Source of the DNA: Verrucomicrobiota bacterium
GTDB lineage: Bacteria; Verrucomicrobiota; Verrucomicrobiia; Chthoniobacterales; UBA10450
Assembly: GCA_003219225.1 (NCBI GenBank)
Contig: QHPZ01000023.1
Span: 4,915-12,590 of the forward strand
Length of the DNA stretch: 7,676 bases
Direction of reading: 5' to 3'
The position numbers and the translations under genes are program-made. This document shows positions 1 through 6,109 of the stretch, in pieces. Below the pieces are notes generated by a model, which did no database searches, was not told the origin of the DNA, and saw only the letters and a list, made by a program, of their open reading frames with translations. How positions within the stretch are numbered: the first letter of the stretch is position 1; every line of letters starts with the position of its first letter.

Positions 1-1
1 C

Positions 2-565
2 AAAGTTTTTCTTGCTCCGCAAGATCGACAAGTCGCAACCGAATTTCTGCGCGACTGCGCGCGGCCAATTGTTGCGCTGCATCCCGGCAGCGGAAGCGAA
101 AAGAAAAACTGGCAGCTCGAAAATTGGGTGCGGCTTGGAAACGCGCTGCTTGAGGCCGACAACTTTGGCGGCTCGCTCCTCGTTATTTCAGGAGAAGCAG
201 ATGAGTCTGAAGTCGCGCAGCTCGAAGCGATTTGGAAGAACGCGCGCGTGAGGTTCGCAAAACATCTGCCGCTGCCTCATCTCGCCGCGCTCCTCGAGCC
301 GGCAATTTTCGTTGGACACGACAGCGGTATCTCGCATCTCGCGGCCGCCGCGGGAGCAAATTGCATTTTGCTCTTTGGGCCGACCGATCCAGAGATCTGG
401 GCGCCGCAAAATCTAAATGTGAAGGTCATTCGCCCATCGAGCGCGCGGATCGAAGACGTCGATGTTGCGGACGTTGAGCTCGCGTTGGCAGCACTCCTAC
501 CCGAGGAAATAGCGAGCGATCCTTCGACTCGGCTCGGGATGACAGACAAATCAACTACGCGCTGA
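2..565 (+). CDS. Glycosyltransferase family 9 (LPS heptosyltransferase-like), 5'-partial
   Basis: This is the C-terminal part (187 residues visible) of a family 9 glycosyltransferase; the reading frame is open to the left edge, so the start and the N-terminal Rossmann domain lie outside. Family 9 enzymes (WaaC, WaaF and relatives) transfer ADP-activated heptose or similar sugars onto lipopolysaccharide core on the cytoplasmic face of the inner membrane. Visible hallmarks of the nucleotide-sugar-binding half are HPGSGSEKKNW near residues 31-41, the GHDSGISHLAAAAG motif at about residues 105-118, and LFGPTDPEIWAP shortly after. The acceptor cannot be inferred. A GTG at 128 is in frame but internal, since conserved sequence precedes it. 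The last 20 or so residues (IASDPSTRLGMTD...) are encoded by a dispersed repeat and are probably not part of the fold. The gene converges on dnaN, and the two 3' ends overlap by 11 bp. Confidence 0.88.
   Translation, partial: KVFLAPQDRQVATEFLRDCARPIVALHPGSGSEKKNWQLENWVRLGNALLEADNFGGSLLVISGEADESEVAQLEAIWKNARVRFAKHLPLPHLAALLEPAIFVGHDSGISHLAAAAGANCILLFGPTDPEIWAPQNLNVKVIRPSSARIEDVDVADVELALAALLPEEIASDPSTRLGMTDKSTTR
512..544. repeat. Dispersed 'GGATGACA' repeat fragment inside the 3' end of the glycosyltransferase gene
   Basis: The segment ends in CTCGGCTCGGGATGACA. Positions 526-544 match 1782-1800 at 17 of 19 bases, so the window carries two copies of this arm. Read on the minus strand it gives the peptide VIPSRVEGS, a familiar translation of such repeats in bacterial MAGs (recalled, not searched). 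Here only one arm is present, and it supplies the C-terminal codons of the glycosyltransferase. Confidence 0.6.
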
Positions 566-1652
566 TGCGCATTGGCATCAGGACGTAAAGGAACGGCGTT
601 TGGATTTTGAGGACGCCCGGGCTCATCTCGTCGATGAGATCGAGATAAACTTCGTCTTCGGTCAGGGCGCGCAGCGGCGCCATCAGGAATTCCGGATTGA
701 AGGCAATGGAGAAGTCACGGCCCTTATATTGCACCGGAAGCGATTCCTTGGCTTCGCCGACCTCGGGGGTGTTGGCAGTGATGTCGATGTTGTTCTTGTT
801 GAAGTTGAGTTTGATCGAGTTCGATTTGTCACTCGCCAGAAGCGAAACTCGTCGCAGCGAATTGAGAAACGTCTCCCGCTCGAGCGTGACGCGCTCCTTT
901 GCTTCGCTCGGAATCACCTGTTTGTAGTTCGGGTAATTGCCCTCAATTAATTTGGAGACGAGCAGCGTGTTATTGAGATCGAACGCGATCTGGCCGCTGC
1001 TCATGCTCACCTTCACGTCGCCATCGTCTATGAGCAGACGCTGCACCTCGGTCACTGCTTTGGTCGGCACGATAATGTCCGCCTCATGGCTGCGCGGAAA
1101 TTCCAGCTCGATGTCGACCATCGCGAGGCGGCGGCCGTCAGTCGCGACCAGCGTCAGCTTGTTGTCCTTGAAACTGAACAGAACGCCGTTGAGCACGTAG
1201 CGCGTCTCGTCGGTCGAGATGGCGTAGGAAGTTTTGCGCAAACCGTCGCGCAAATCCTTTTGCCGCATCGTGACTACCTTCGCGTCTTCGAACTTGGGCA
1301 GCGGCGGAAACTCCTCCTCCGGCAGACCGAGAATTTTGAAAAAACTTTGTCCGCTACGAATGGAAGCCGTGTTTTTGCCGTCGACATCGAATTGAATTTC
1401 GCTGGAGGGGAGTTCGCGAATGATGTTGAAAAGCCGCCGGGCCGGGAGCGTGGTCGCGCCTCCTTTTTCCACCTGCGCTTCGAAACTGCCGCGCACACCG
1501 ACGTCAAGATCGGTCGTAGTGAGATGAACGATGTTGCCATCGGCCTGCAACAAAACATTGGAAAGAATCGGCAGCGTCGTGCGCGTGCTGACGACGTTTT
1601 GCACCTGTTGCAAGCCTTCGAGCAGTTTCTCCTTGCTGACGCTAAATTTCAT
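555..1652 (-). CDS. dnaN: DNA polymerase III sliding clamp, beta subunit
   Basis: This 365-residue protein has the usual length of the bacterial beta clamp. The clamp is a ring-shaped dimer that encircles DNA and tethers polymerase III and other clamp-binding enzymes. The sequence opens with MKFSVSKEKLLEGLQQVQ and the family-typical TLPILSNVLL, continues through three equivalent clamp domains (roughly residues 1-120, 125-245 and 247-365), and ends with the characteristic YVLMPMRI. The ATG at 1650-1652 is chosen because it gives the canonical MKF N-terminus; no clear Shine-Dalgarno sequence precedes it. dnaA lies 203 bp upstream on the same strand, the common dnaA-dnaN order, but recF does not follow: a convergent glycosyltransferase gene overlaps the stop. 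A nested repeat fills much of the dnaA-dnaN spacer, so dnaN may have its own promoter. I see no missing or broken parts. Confidence 0.98.
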   Translation of the reverse strand: MKFSVSKEKLLEGLQQVQNVVSTRTTLPILSNVLLQADGNIVHLTTTDLDVGVRGSFEAQVEKGGATTLPARRLFNIIRELPSSEIQFDVDGKNTASIRSGQSFFKILGLPEEEFPPLPKFEDAKVVTMRQKDLRDGLRKTSYAISTDETRYVLNGVLFSFKDNKLTLVATDGRRLAMVDIELEFPRSHEADIIVPTKAVTEVQRLLIDDGDVKVSMSSGQIAFDLNNTLLVSKLIEGNYPNYKQVIPSEAKERVTLERETFLNSLRRVSLLASDKSNSIKLNFNKNNIDITANTPEVGEAKESLPVQYKGRDFSIAFNPEFLMAPLRALTEDEVYLDLIDEMSPGVLKIQTPFLYVLMPMRISA

Positions 1653-1670
1653 AACTAAGCCGCGCTTAAG

Positions 1671-1698
1671 ATTTAAGGCTGTCGATTTTGTTCGGCAA
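1671..1698 (-). promoter_or_regulatory. Candidate dnaN promoter (weak)
   Basis: On the minus strand a TTGCCG (1693-1698) and a TTAAAT (1671-1676) are 16 bp apart and match the sigma-70 -35 and -10 consensus at 4 of 6 positions each. The start point would be near 1664, a dozen bases before the dnaN ATG. Such matches are expected by chance and the region overlaps the outer left arm of the neighbouring repeat, so this is only a suggestion. Confidence 0.22.
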
Positions 1699-1817
1699 CT
1701 GGAAAGTCGTTCCTGTCATGTCGAGCGAATTCTCCCGCAGGAGCTGGATCATTGTTTAAGCGTAATCCCGCAGGCGCGAGAGACTCCGCTCGGAATGACA
1801 AAGTGGCAAGATCGACA
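1680..1817. repeat. Nested inverted repeat in the dnaA-dnaN spacer
   Basis: Two sets of inverted arms are nested. The inner arms TGTCATGTCGAGCG (1714-1727) and CGCTCGGAATGACA (1787-1800) pair at 12 of 14 positions. The outer arms TGTCGATTTTGTT (1680-1692) and GGCAAGATCGACA (1805-1817) pair at 10 of 13. Between the inner arms, TCCCGCAGG occurs twice (1733-1741 and about 1766-1774). There is no open reading frame of note. The layout suggests a short non-autonomous palindromic element (REP or MITE-like). It may also act as a structured end for the dnaA transcript, though no clear T-tract follows. Confidence 0.6.
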
Positions 1818-1855
1818 ATGAACGAAACATCAGCCGCGACCGCCATCACTCGGCG

Positions 1856-3214
1856 TTATCTTTGTAGCGAGCTGTCGATGAACGAAATCGTCTGACGCAG
1901 ATTGTCCTGCTCTTTCATGCGTTTCTTCACCAGCTTGCACGCGTGCAGGACAGTGCCGTGATCGCGGCCGCCGAATGCGTCGCCAATTTCATTGAGCGAG
2001 GCTTTGGTCAACTCGCGCGCGAGAAACATTGCCACCTGACGCGGGAAAGCGATGCTCGCGGGGCGCCGTTTGCTCGTCATGTCCGCGAGCCGCACATCAA
2101 AATGTTCGGCGACCCGCCGTTGAATTTGCTCGATCGTAATCGAATGCCGCGCTTCCTCCTGCAAAATATCTTTGAGCAGATGCTCGACCACATCCTGGGT
2201 CAATTCCTTGCCGCTGAGTGAGGCGAACGACGCCACGCGCATCAGCGCGCCCTCCAGCCGTCGCACGTTCGTGCGGATGCGGTTGGCGAGAAATTCGAAA
2301 ATTTCGTCGCGCAATTTGATTTGCATCGTGAGGGCTTTCATCCGCAGGATTGCCATGCGGGTCTCGATGTCAGGCGGCTGTAGCTCGGCCGTTAATCCCC
2401 ATTCGAAACGCGAGACGAGGCGCTTTTCCAGGTTCGCGATCTCCGACGCTGGCCGATCGCTCGAGAGGACGATCTGTTTGTGCCCGTCAAAGAGGGTGTT
2501 GAATGTATGAAAGAATTCTTCCTGCGAGCGCTCTTTGCCGGCGAGAAAGTGAATGTCGTCGATCAAAAGAAGATCTGACTGACGATAACGCTTCCGGAAT
2601 TTGACGAGAGTGCTGTGCTGGATCGCATCGATGAACTCGTTGATGAAAACCTCGCTCGAAACGTAAATCACGCGCATGCTTTTCTTCTTCGTGAGCACGA
2701 ACTGGCCGATCGCCTGCATAAGGTGCGTCTTGCCCAAACCGACGCCGCCGTAGATGAACAGCGGGTTGTAGGTGCGGGCCGGCGTTTGTGCGACTGCCAG
2801 GCTGGCGGCGTGTGCAATCTCATTGTTTGGTCCCACCACGAACTTGTCGAACGTGTTCCGCGGATTCAGCCCGAGCGCGCTCCCGGCCGGTTTGGCGTCA
2901 CGCGTCGGTGCTTGTCCTGTTTCTTTCGTTGCGCTCGGCTCTTCGCGGTTTTGGCCGGCCGCGCCGGGCGGCAGCGAAAATTTCACTTCGCGCGGCTCGC
3001 CCAACGCGCTGACAATCGCCGCCTGCAACGCGGGCAGATAATTACTCTCGATCCAAAACTGGTAGATGTTGTTGGGCACACGAAAAGTGAGCGACTTTTC
3101 GTCGGCCTCGATCAATTCGACGGCGGAAAACCAGCGTTTGAACGTATCGGCGCTCACGTGCGGTTTGAGGGCGAGCGATATCCGTTGCCACAGCTGCGCA
3201 CATTTCTCTTTCAT
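1856..3214 (-). CDS. dnaA: Chromosomal replication initiator protein DnaA
   Basis: This is a complete 452-residue DnaA, the AAA+ ATPase that binds DnaA boxes at oriC, melts the origin and loads the helicase. Domain I (about 1-80) begins MKEKCAQLWQRI. A short Pro/Ala/Glu-rich linker, domain II, spans about 81-115. The AAA+ domain III has Walker A GGVGLGKT (156-163), Walker B LLLIDDIHF (215-223), sensor 1 around VLSSDRP (249-255), the arginine-finger segment RLVSRFEWGL (265-274) and the sensor 2 segment NVRRLEGAL (316-324). Domain IV carries the DnaA signature GGRDHGTVLHACKLV (415-429) that reads the DnaA box. The ATG at 3212-3214 gives the expected N-terminus, without a recognisable Shine-Dalgarno sequence. 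A DnaA-box-like TTATTAACA lies 7 bp upstream of the start codon and could serve autoregulation. Upstream lies the candidate origin; downstream is dnaN. Confidence 0.99.
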   Translation of the reverse strand: MKEKCAQLWQRISLALKPHVSADTFKRWFSAVELIEADEKSLTFRVPNNIYQFWIESNYLPALQAAIVSALGEPREVKFSLPPGAAGQNREEPSATKETGQAPTRDAKPAGSALGLNPRNTFDKFVVGPNNEIAHAASLAVAQTPARTYNPLFIYGGVGLGKTHLMQAIGQFVLTKKKSMRVIYVSSEVFINEFIDAIQHSTLVKFRKRYRQSDLLLIDDIHFLAGKERSQEEFFHTFNTLFDGHKQIVLSSDRPASEIANLEKRLVSRFEWGLTAELQPPDIETRMAILRMKALTMQIKLRDEIFEFLANRIRTNVRRLEGALMRVASFASLSGKELTQDVVEHLLKDILQEEARHSITIEQIQRRVAEHFDVRLADMTSKRRPASIAFPRQVAMFLARELTKASLNEIGDAFGGRDHGTVLHACKLVKKRMKEQDNLRQTISFIDSSLQR

Positions 3215-3220
3215 AGCGAG

Positions 3221-3229
3221 TTATTAACA
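3221..3229 (+). promoter_or_regulatory. DnaA-box-like site next to the dnaA start
   Basis: TTATTAACA matches TTATNCACA at 7 of 8 defined positions and lies 7 bp upstream of the dnaA start codon. It also sits in the odd palindrome GTTATTAAC (3220-3228). A weaker TACACA-ending sequence follows at 3231-3239. Binding by DnaA near its own start would fit known autoregulation in other bacteria, but this is inferred from sequence only. Confidence 0.35.
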
Positions 3230-3483
3230 GCGTTACACAATTGCCATAAAGCCGGTTCCCGAGAGAAAATGCCCCTCACGCCAAACACAAACGGCGAATC
3301 CAAACCGTGGCCCTTTGTCCGAGCACGTCGTGCAAAAATCCTGAAAATCCCCAAATGCGAGGGAAAAATGTTTTTTCTCATCGCGTTCGGGCGCACTGCC
3401 CGCTAAGATCGACAGCTTCCCGCGGGCGTCGCGTGAGAGAGGTTAGGGCGTCGCTCATTCTGGCTGCTGGGAGTTAATCAAAC

Positions 3484-3503
3484 CTGTTCACATCTTATTC
3501 ACA
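3484..3503 (+). promoter_or_regulatory. Tandem DnaA boxes
   Basis: TTATTCACA at 3495-3503 is an exact fit to the DnaA-box consensus TTATNCACA. Directly before it, CTGTTCACA (3484-3492) fits 6 of 8 defined positions in the same orientation, and the two start 11 bp apart, about one helical turn. The repeated core is TTCACATC (3487-3494 and 3498-3505). Same-face tandem boxes are typical of cooperative DnaA loading. The AT-rich tract begins about 40 bp further on. Confidence 0.6.
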
Positions 3504-3664
3504 TCGTCTGCCTTTCCGCCCTCGCGCACGGCTTGAGATTAGAAATCGCATGCAAAATCGACAAGAAAAAAAGCGGCAAAAAAAAATTCAGCGTGAAAGA
3601 AACTTCTTGACTGAAAAATCAAAAAGCGTTTTTTTGTGCAATTTGACCGAGTCGGCGCACGCGC

Positions 3665-3720
3665 GCATTTTTTCTGTCGTCCGGAGAGGCGCTCGGCCCG
3701 ACCCGCGCCCTGAAAAATGC
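3665..3720. repeat. Spaced inverted repeat in the oriC region
   Basis: GCATTTTT (3665-3672) and AAAAATGC (3713-3720) are perfect 8-base inverted arms separated by 40 bp of GC-rich sequence. The arms could form a cruciform or a protein-binding dyad. The repeat lies about 70 bp before the start of the secreted-protein gene and could belong either to its control region or to the origin. Confidence 0.4.
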
Positions 3721-3787
3721 AATTGAACCTCAATAAGCTCGTCGATTGGCACAAAACACGCCCTGTTTCTTGGAAATTGTGTGTCGC

Positions 3788-4312
3788 ATGACGCTGCGCC
3801 GCTTCGTCCTCGTTGCGCTTCTTCTCTCGAGCGCGATCTCAGTCGCGCCCGCGGCCGATGAACTTCTGCCGCCGTTCGGTTTTCGCTGGAACGATCCGAT
3901 GTCGCGCGTTGAAGCCGTGCTGACCGGGGCCAAAGCGCAAATCGTTTCGCGCGAGAAAAAAGAGGGTCGCGAAATCTGGACGGTTGAAGGTCTGGTTCAT
4001 CCGGGATTGAAACGAACGCTCTTCACTTTCAAGGCCGGCGCGCTCTTCGGCGTGGAACTGCAGTACGAATATCCCGACTGGACGATCGAGCGTTATAACC
4101 AGCGCATGGGCGAGATCCGGAAATACTTCGATGAAAAGTACGGCACCGGTAAGCTCGTCTCCCGCGCACGCGACACCGACAGCGATGTGATCCAAACGCT
4201 CGTCGGCTACCAATGGATGGTAGGCGCCACCATGCTCGAGCTTTTCTATTTCTCTGCCCAGCACGACGCGCTCGTTTATCGGACGATCACTGTCGATTAC
4301 AAAGCGCTGTAG
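3788..4312 (+). CDS. Secreted or periplasmic protein of unknown function
   Basis: I do not recognise this 174-residue protein. It starts with a clear Sec signal peptide: a basic TLRR stretch, a hydrophobic FVLVALLLSSAISV core, and a probable cut after APA (before ADELL). The mature part of about 150 residues begins with a PFGFRWNDPMSRVEAVLTGA segment, followed by alternating hydrophobic positions suggesting beta strands, then a helical, charged stretch (IERYNQRMGEIRKYFDEKYG). There are no cysteines, lipobox or obvious catalytic motif in the mature part. The ATG at 3788 is preferred because it places the signal peptide at the N-terminus; an in-frame TTG at 3746 and GTG at 3779 lie upstream but would put extra residues before it. 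It faces away from dnaA across the candidate origin and converges on def, with a hairpin between their stop codons. Codon use resembles its neighbours, so there is no sign of recent transfer. Confidence 0.82.
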   Translation: MTLRRFVLVALLLSSAISVAPAADELLPPFGFRWNDPMSRVEAVLTGAKAQIVSREKKEGREIWTVEGLVHPGLKRTLFTFKAGALFGVELQYEYPDWTIERYNQRMGEIRKYFDEKYGTGKLVSRARDTDSDVIQTLVGYQWMVGATMLELFYFSAQHDALVYRTITVDYKAL

Positions 4313-4346
4313 CGGATTTCTGCAGCCGGCGTCGGTGATGTTGGGA

Positions 4347-4365
4347 CCGCGGTCGGCGACCGCGG
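4347..4365. terminator. GC-rich hairpin between convergent genes (repeat-type palindrome)
   Basis: CCGCGGTC (4347-4354) and GACCGCGG (4358-4365) are perfect 8-base arms around a GGC loop. The hairpin lies 35 bp after the stop of the secreted-protein gene and directly abuts the def stop codon (TAG, complement of 4366-4368). No T-run follows on either strand, so it is not a classical intrinsic terminator, but it could still stall or protect transcripts from both sides. Its minus-strand reading, TGTAGCCGCGGTCGCCGACC, resembles a dispersed palindrome I recall from Verrucomicrobiota genomes; a genome search would settle this. Confidence 0.5.
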
Positions 4366-4968
4366 CTACAATGTTTCGCTCGGCTCGAGTTGCCGATCTT
4401 CAGCGCGAACGCGATGGCCGCGCTTCGTCTCTTTTTGTAATCGCTTCAATCGGCTGGCGAGCGCGGCCTTTGCGACCGAGCTCATCCGATCGATAAACAG
4501 AATTCCATTGAGATGATCGAGCTCATGCTGCAACGCGCGCGCGAGTAACCCGCCGGCTTCGATTTCGATTTCACCATCCAGGGTCTGCGCGCGCACCGCG
4601 GCCGATTTCGCGCGTTCAATGTCGCCGCTGATCGCTGGAAAACTCAGACAGCCTTCGCTGCCGAGTTCGGTCTCGCTCCCCAATTCGATCTCGGGATTGA
4701 CCAAGACCAGCGGCATGGCCGCTTTCGGATCGACCTCCTCGCCATTTAATTTCATCGTGCTCGGTCGATCTTCCACTTGCGAAATGTCGATCACCGTGAG
4801 TTGCAACGGCTCGCCGATCTGCTGAGCGGCCAGGCCGATCCCGTTCACGGCGTGCATCGTTTCGAGCATGTTCGCCGCGAGCTCGCGAATTCGGTCGTCA
4901 ATTTGATCGATCCGTTTGCCCTTCGTGCGCAGCACCGGATCGCCGTACTGCAGAATCGACAATTTCAT
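4366..4968 (-). CDS. def: Peptide deformylase
   Basis: This 200-residue enzyme removes the formyl group from the initiator methionine of new proteins at the ribosome, using a bound metal ion (usually Fe2+). All three family motifs are present: GIGLAAQQ (43-50), EGCLS (105-109) and QHELDH (147-152). The metal ligands are therefore Cys107, His148 and His152, and Glu149 is the catalytic base. The N-terminus MKLSILQYGDPVLR is typical. The charged C-terminal tail after about residue 175 (KRGHRVRAEDRQLEPSETL) is somewhat longer than the core and runs up to a palindromic hairpin. The start ATG overlaps the exbD stop as ATGA, which suggests translational coupling and co-expression with the upstream tonB-exbB-exbD genes. 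No fmt gene is visible in the window, unlike the common def-fmt arrangement. Confidence 0.97.
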   Translation of the reverse strand: MKLSILQYGDPVLRTKGKRIDQIDDRIRELAANMLETMHAVNGIGLAAQQIGEPLQLTVIDISQVEDRPSTMKLNGEEVDPKAAMPLVLVNPEIELGSETELGSEGCLSFPAISGDIERAKSAAVRAQTLDGEIEIEAGGLLARALQHELDHLNGILFIDRMSSVAKAALASRLKRLQKETKRGHRVRAEDRQLEPSETL

Positions 4969-5378
4969 TTCGCCGCCGCCTCGCGCGTAAACGAGGGAAG
5001 ATTTTTTACGCCCGCGAGTTTCAACGCGTCCATCACTTTGATGATCGCTCCCCAGGAAGCTTTCCGGTCGGCCTGTAAAGCGAGCGTCGATTTGCGTTCC
5101 GCCGGCAAATCGCGCACCGCCGTTTCAAGCTCTTCCACGCCGACGGATTTGCCGTCGAGCTGGACCTGATCGTTTTCGTCCACGCTCACGATCGCGCGCT
5201 CCGTTTCGGCCGGCGCTTTGGTCGCAGTTTTCGATTCCGGCAGATTAATTTGTACCTCCGGCTGATCTTTTTTGAACGTGGTCGAAACGACGAAAAAGAT
5301 GAGCAGGATGATGAGAATATCGACGAGCGACACGATGATGATGAGTGGCGCCCGGCGTTTTCGAACCGCGAAATTCAT
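4965..5378 (-). CDS. exbD: Biopolymer transport protein ExbD/TolR family
   Basis: This 137-residue protein belongs to the ExbD/TolR family, the small single-pass partner of ExbB/TolQ in proton-driven motors. A short basic cytoplasmic N-terminus (MNFAVRKRRA) leads into one membrane helix, about residues 11-33 (PLIIIVSLVDILIILLIFFVV). Asp20 in this helix corresponds to the proton-path aspartate of the family (Asp25 in E. coli ExbD). The rest is a periplasmic domain with the usual SVDENDQVQLDGK strand and a KASWGAIIKVMDALKLAGV segment. It lies 21 bp downstream of the exbB-like gene and overlaps def by 4 bp (ATGA). The order tonB-exbB-exbD favours ExbD over TolR, but sequence alone does not exclude a Tol-like role. 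No strong Shine-Dalgarno sequence is seen. Confidence 0.92.
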   Translation of the reverse strand: MNFAVRKRRAPLIIIVSLVDILIILLIFFVVSTTFKKDQPEVQINLPESKTATKAPAETERAIVSVDENDQVQLDGKSVGVEELETAVRDLPAERKSTLALQADRKASWGAIIKVMDALKLAGVKNLPSFTREAAAK

Positions 5379-5399
5379 CGCATCAACTGCGCCGCGCGC

Positions 5400-6098
5400 T
5401 TAGGCGACTGGGGCCGGAATCGGCAGCGGCGCGGGCGACGTCGGTTTCACAGGCAGAAATTCGCGCGAGGAGCGACCATAATAACACTTGTTCAACAGCT
5501 CGACGACGAGTGTCTCCATTTCAACCGACATCGCTTCCACCTTTCGCGAAAAATAGCTGAACCCAATCAGCGTCGGCACGGCAATGGAGAGGCCGAACAC
5601 CGTCGCGTTCAATGCTTCCGCGATCCCGAGCGCGATCTGACGTGTGTCCGACGCGCCAGTGCTCAAGCCAAGATGGGAAAACACGTGAACCAATCCCGAC
5701 ACCGCGCCGATCAATCCAAGCAATGGCGCGATGCCGATGATGACCTCGAGCACGATCAGGCCTTTCTCCAGCCGCACCATTTCGTGGCGCGCGCGTGTTT
5801 GCACCACTTCCACGTTTTCGGAACGTGGCGCGCGCAAATGCTGGAGCGCGACGCGCGTGATCCGCGCGAGCGAGGAGTTGTCATGCGCGACGATCCGCGC
5901 CAGCCGCTCCGCGCTCGCGCCCGGAACGAGCCGCTCGATCTCGCTCTGGATCAGCAGCGGCATCACATTTTTCTCGCGCAATGCAAGTCCGCGCAAAATC
6001 ATTGTCGTCACCGAGACAATCGAACAGGCCAGCAGCGGCCACATGAACAAGCCGCCTTTGGTGAAGAAACCGATGACGGTGTGGATGAGCTCGAACAT
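5400..6098 (-). CDS. exbB: MotA/TolQ/ExbB proton channel family protein
   Basis: This 232-residue protein is an ExbB/TolQ-type subunit that forms the pentameric inner-membrane channel around the ExbD helices. Three membrane helices are visible at about 13-37, 114-140 and 158-184, with a large cytoplasmic segment between the first two. The family core appears as GIAPLLGLIGAVSGLVHVF (122-140) and GIAEALNATVFGLSIAVPT (158-176). Glu161 and Thr166 match the spacing of the key E. coli ExbB residues Glu176 and Thr181. The C-terminal tail is Pro/Ala-rich (PVKPTSPAPLPIPAPVA), which is unusual and probably disordered. It sits 11 bp after the tonB-like gene and 21 bp before exbD, so the three are almost certainly co-transcribed. 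ExbB is preferred over TolQ because of the TonB-like neighbour and the absence of tolB or pal. Confidence 0.93.
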   Translation of the reverse strand: MFELIHTVIGFFTKGGLFMWPLLACSIVSVTTMILRGLALREKNVMPLLIQSEIERLVPGASAERLARIVAHDNSSLARITRVALQHLRAPRSENVEVVQTRARHEMVRLEKGLIVLEVIIGIAPLLGLIGAVSGLVHVFSHLGLSTGASDTRQIALGIAEALNATVFGLSIAVPTLIGFSYFSRKVEAMSVEMETLVVELLNKCYYGRSSREFLPVKPTSPAPLPIPAPVA

Positions 6099-6109
6099 GT
6101 CAGCGCGTC

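Larger units (their letters stand above)
3215..3787. other. Candidate origin of replication (oriC) and divergent promoter region
   Basis: This 573-bp gap between divergent dnaA and the secreted-protein gene holds no convincing gene. It has features expected of oriC: position directly upstream of dnaA, a tandem pair of DnaA-box-like 9-mers (3484-3503), a further box-like site at 3221-3229, and an A/T-tract-rich stretch from about 3541 to 3645 with runs of 7 and 9 A and a run of 7 T that could be the unwinding region. A spaced inverted repeat lies at 3665-3720, and a small GC hairpin at 3388-3402 (CGGGC / GCCCG). Promoters for both flanking genes must be here, but I could not pick out a convincing -35/-10 pair. 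Fewer clear boxes are visible than in Escherichia coli oriC, so the call rests largely on location and base composition. Confidence 0.55.

Noticed and set aside
277..549. A minus-strand frame beginning MSVIPSRVEGS.
   Set aside because: The start is the known translation of the dispersed repeat and the rest is antisense to the glycosyltransferase.
1086..1658. A 190-codon plus-strand frame opposite dnaN.
   Set aside because: It is a shadow of dnaN with no independent support.
3211..3396. A 61-codon minus-strand frame directly upstream of dnaA.
   Set aside because: It lies in the candidate origin, overlaps the dnaA start, has no ribosome binding site and no plausible protein character.
2615..3406. 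A 263-codon open frame on the plus strand opposite dnaA.
   Set aside because: It is the antisense of well-conserved DnaA domains and has no recognisable features.
3539..3754. A 71-codon minus-strand frame in the A-tract region.
   Set aside because: Its Phe- and Lys-rich product comes from the poly-A/T runs and looks non-coding.
3746..3787. An N-terminal extension of the secreted protein from a TTG codon.
   Set aside because: It would bury the signal peptide behind 14 extra residues; the ATG at 3788 is the better start.
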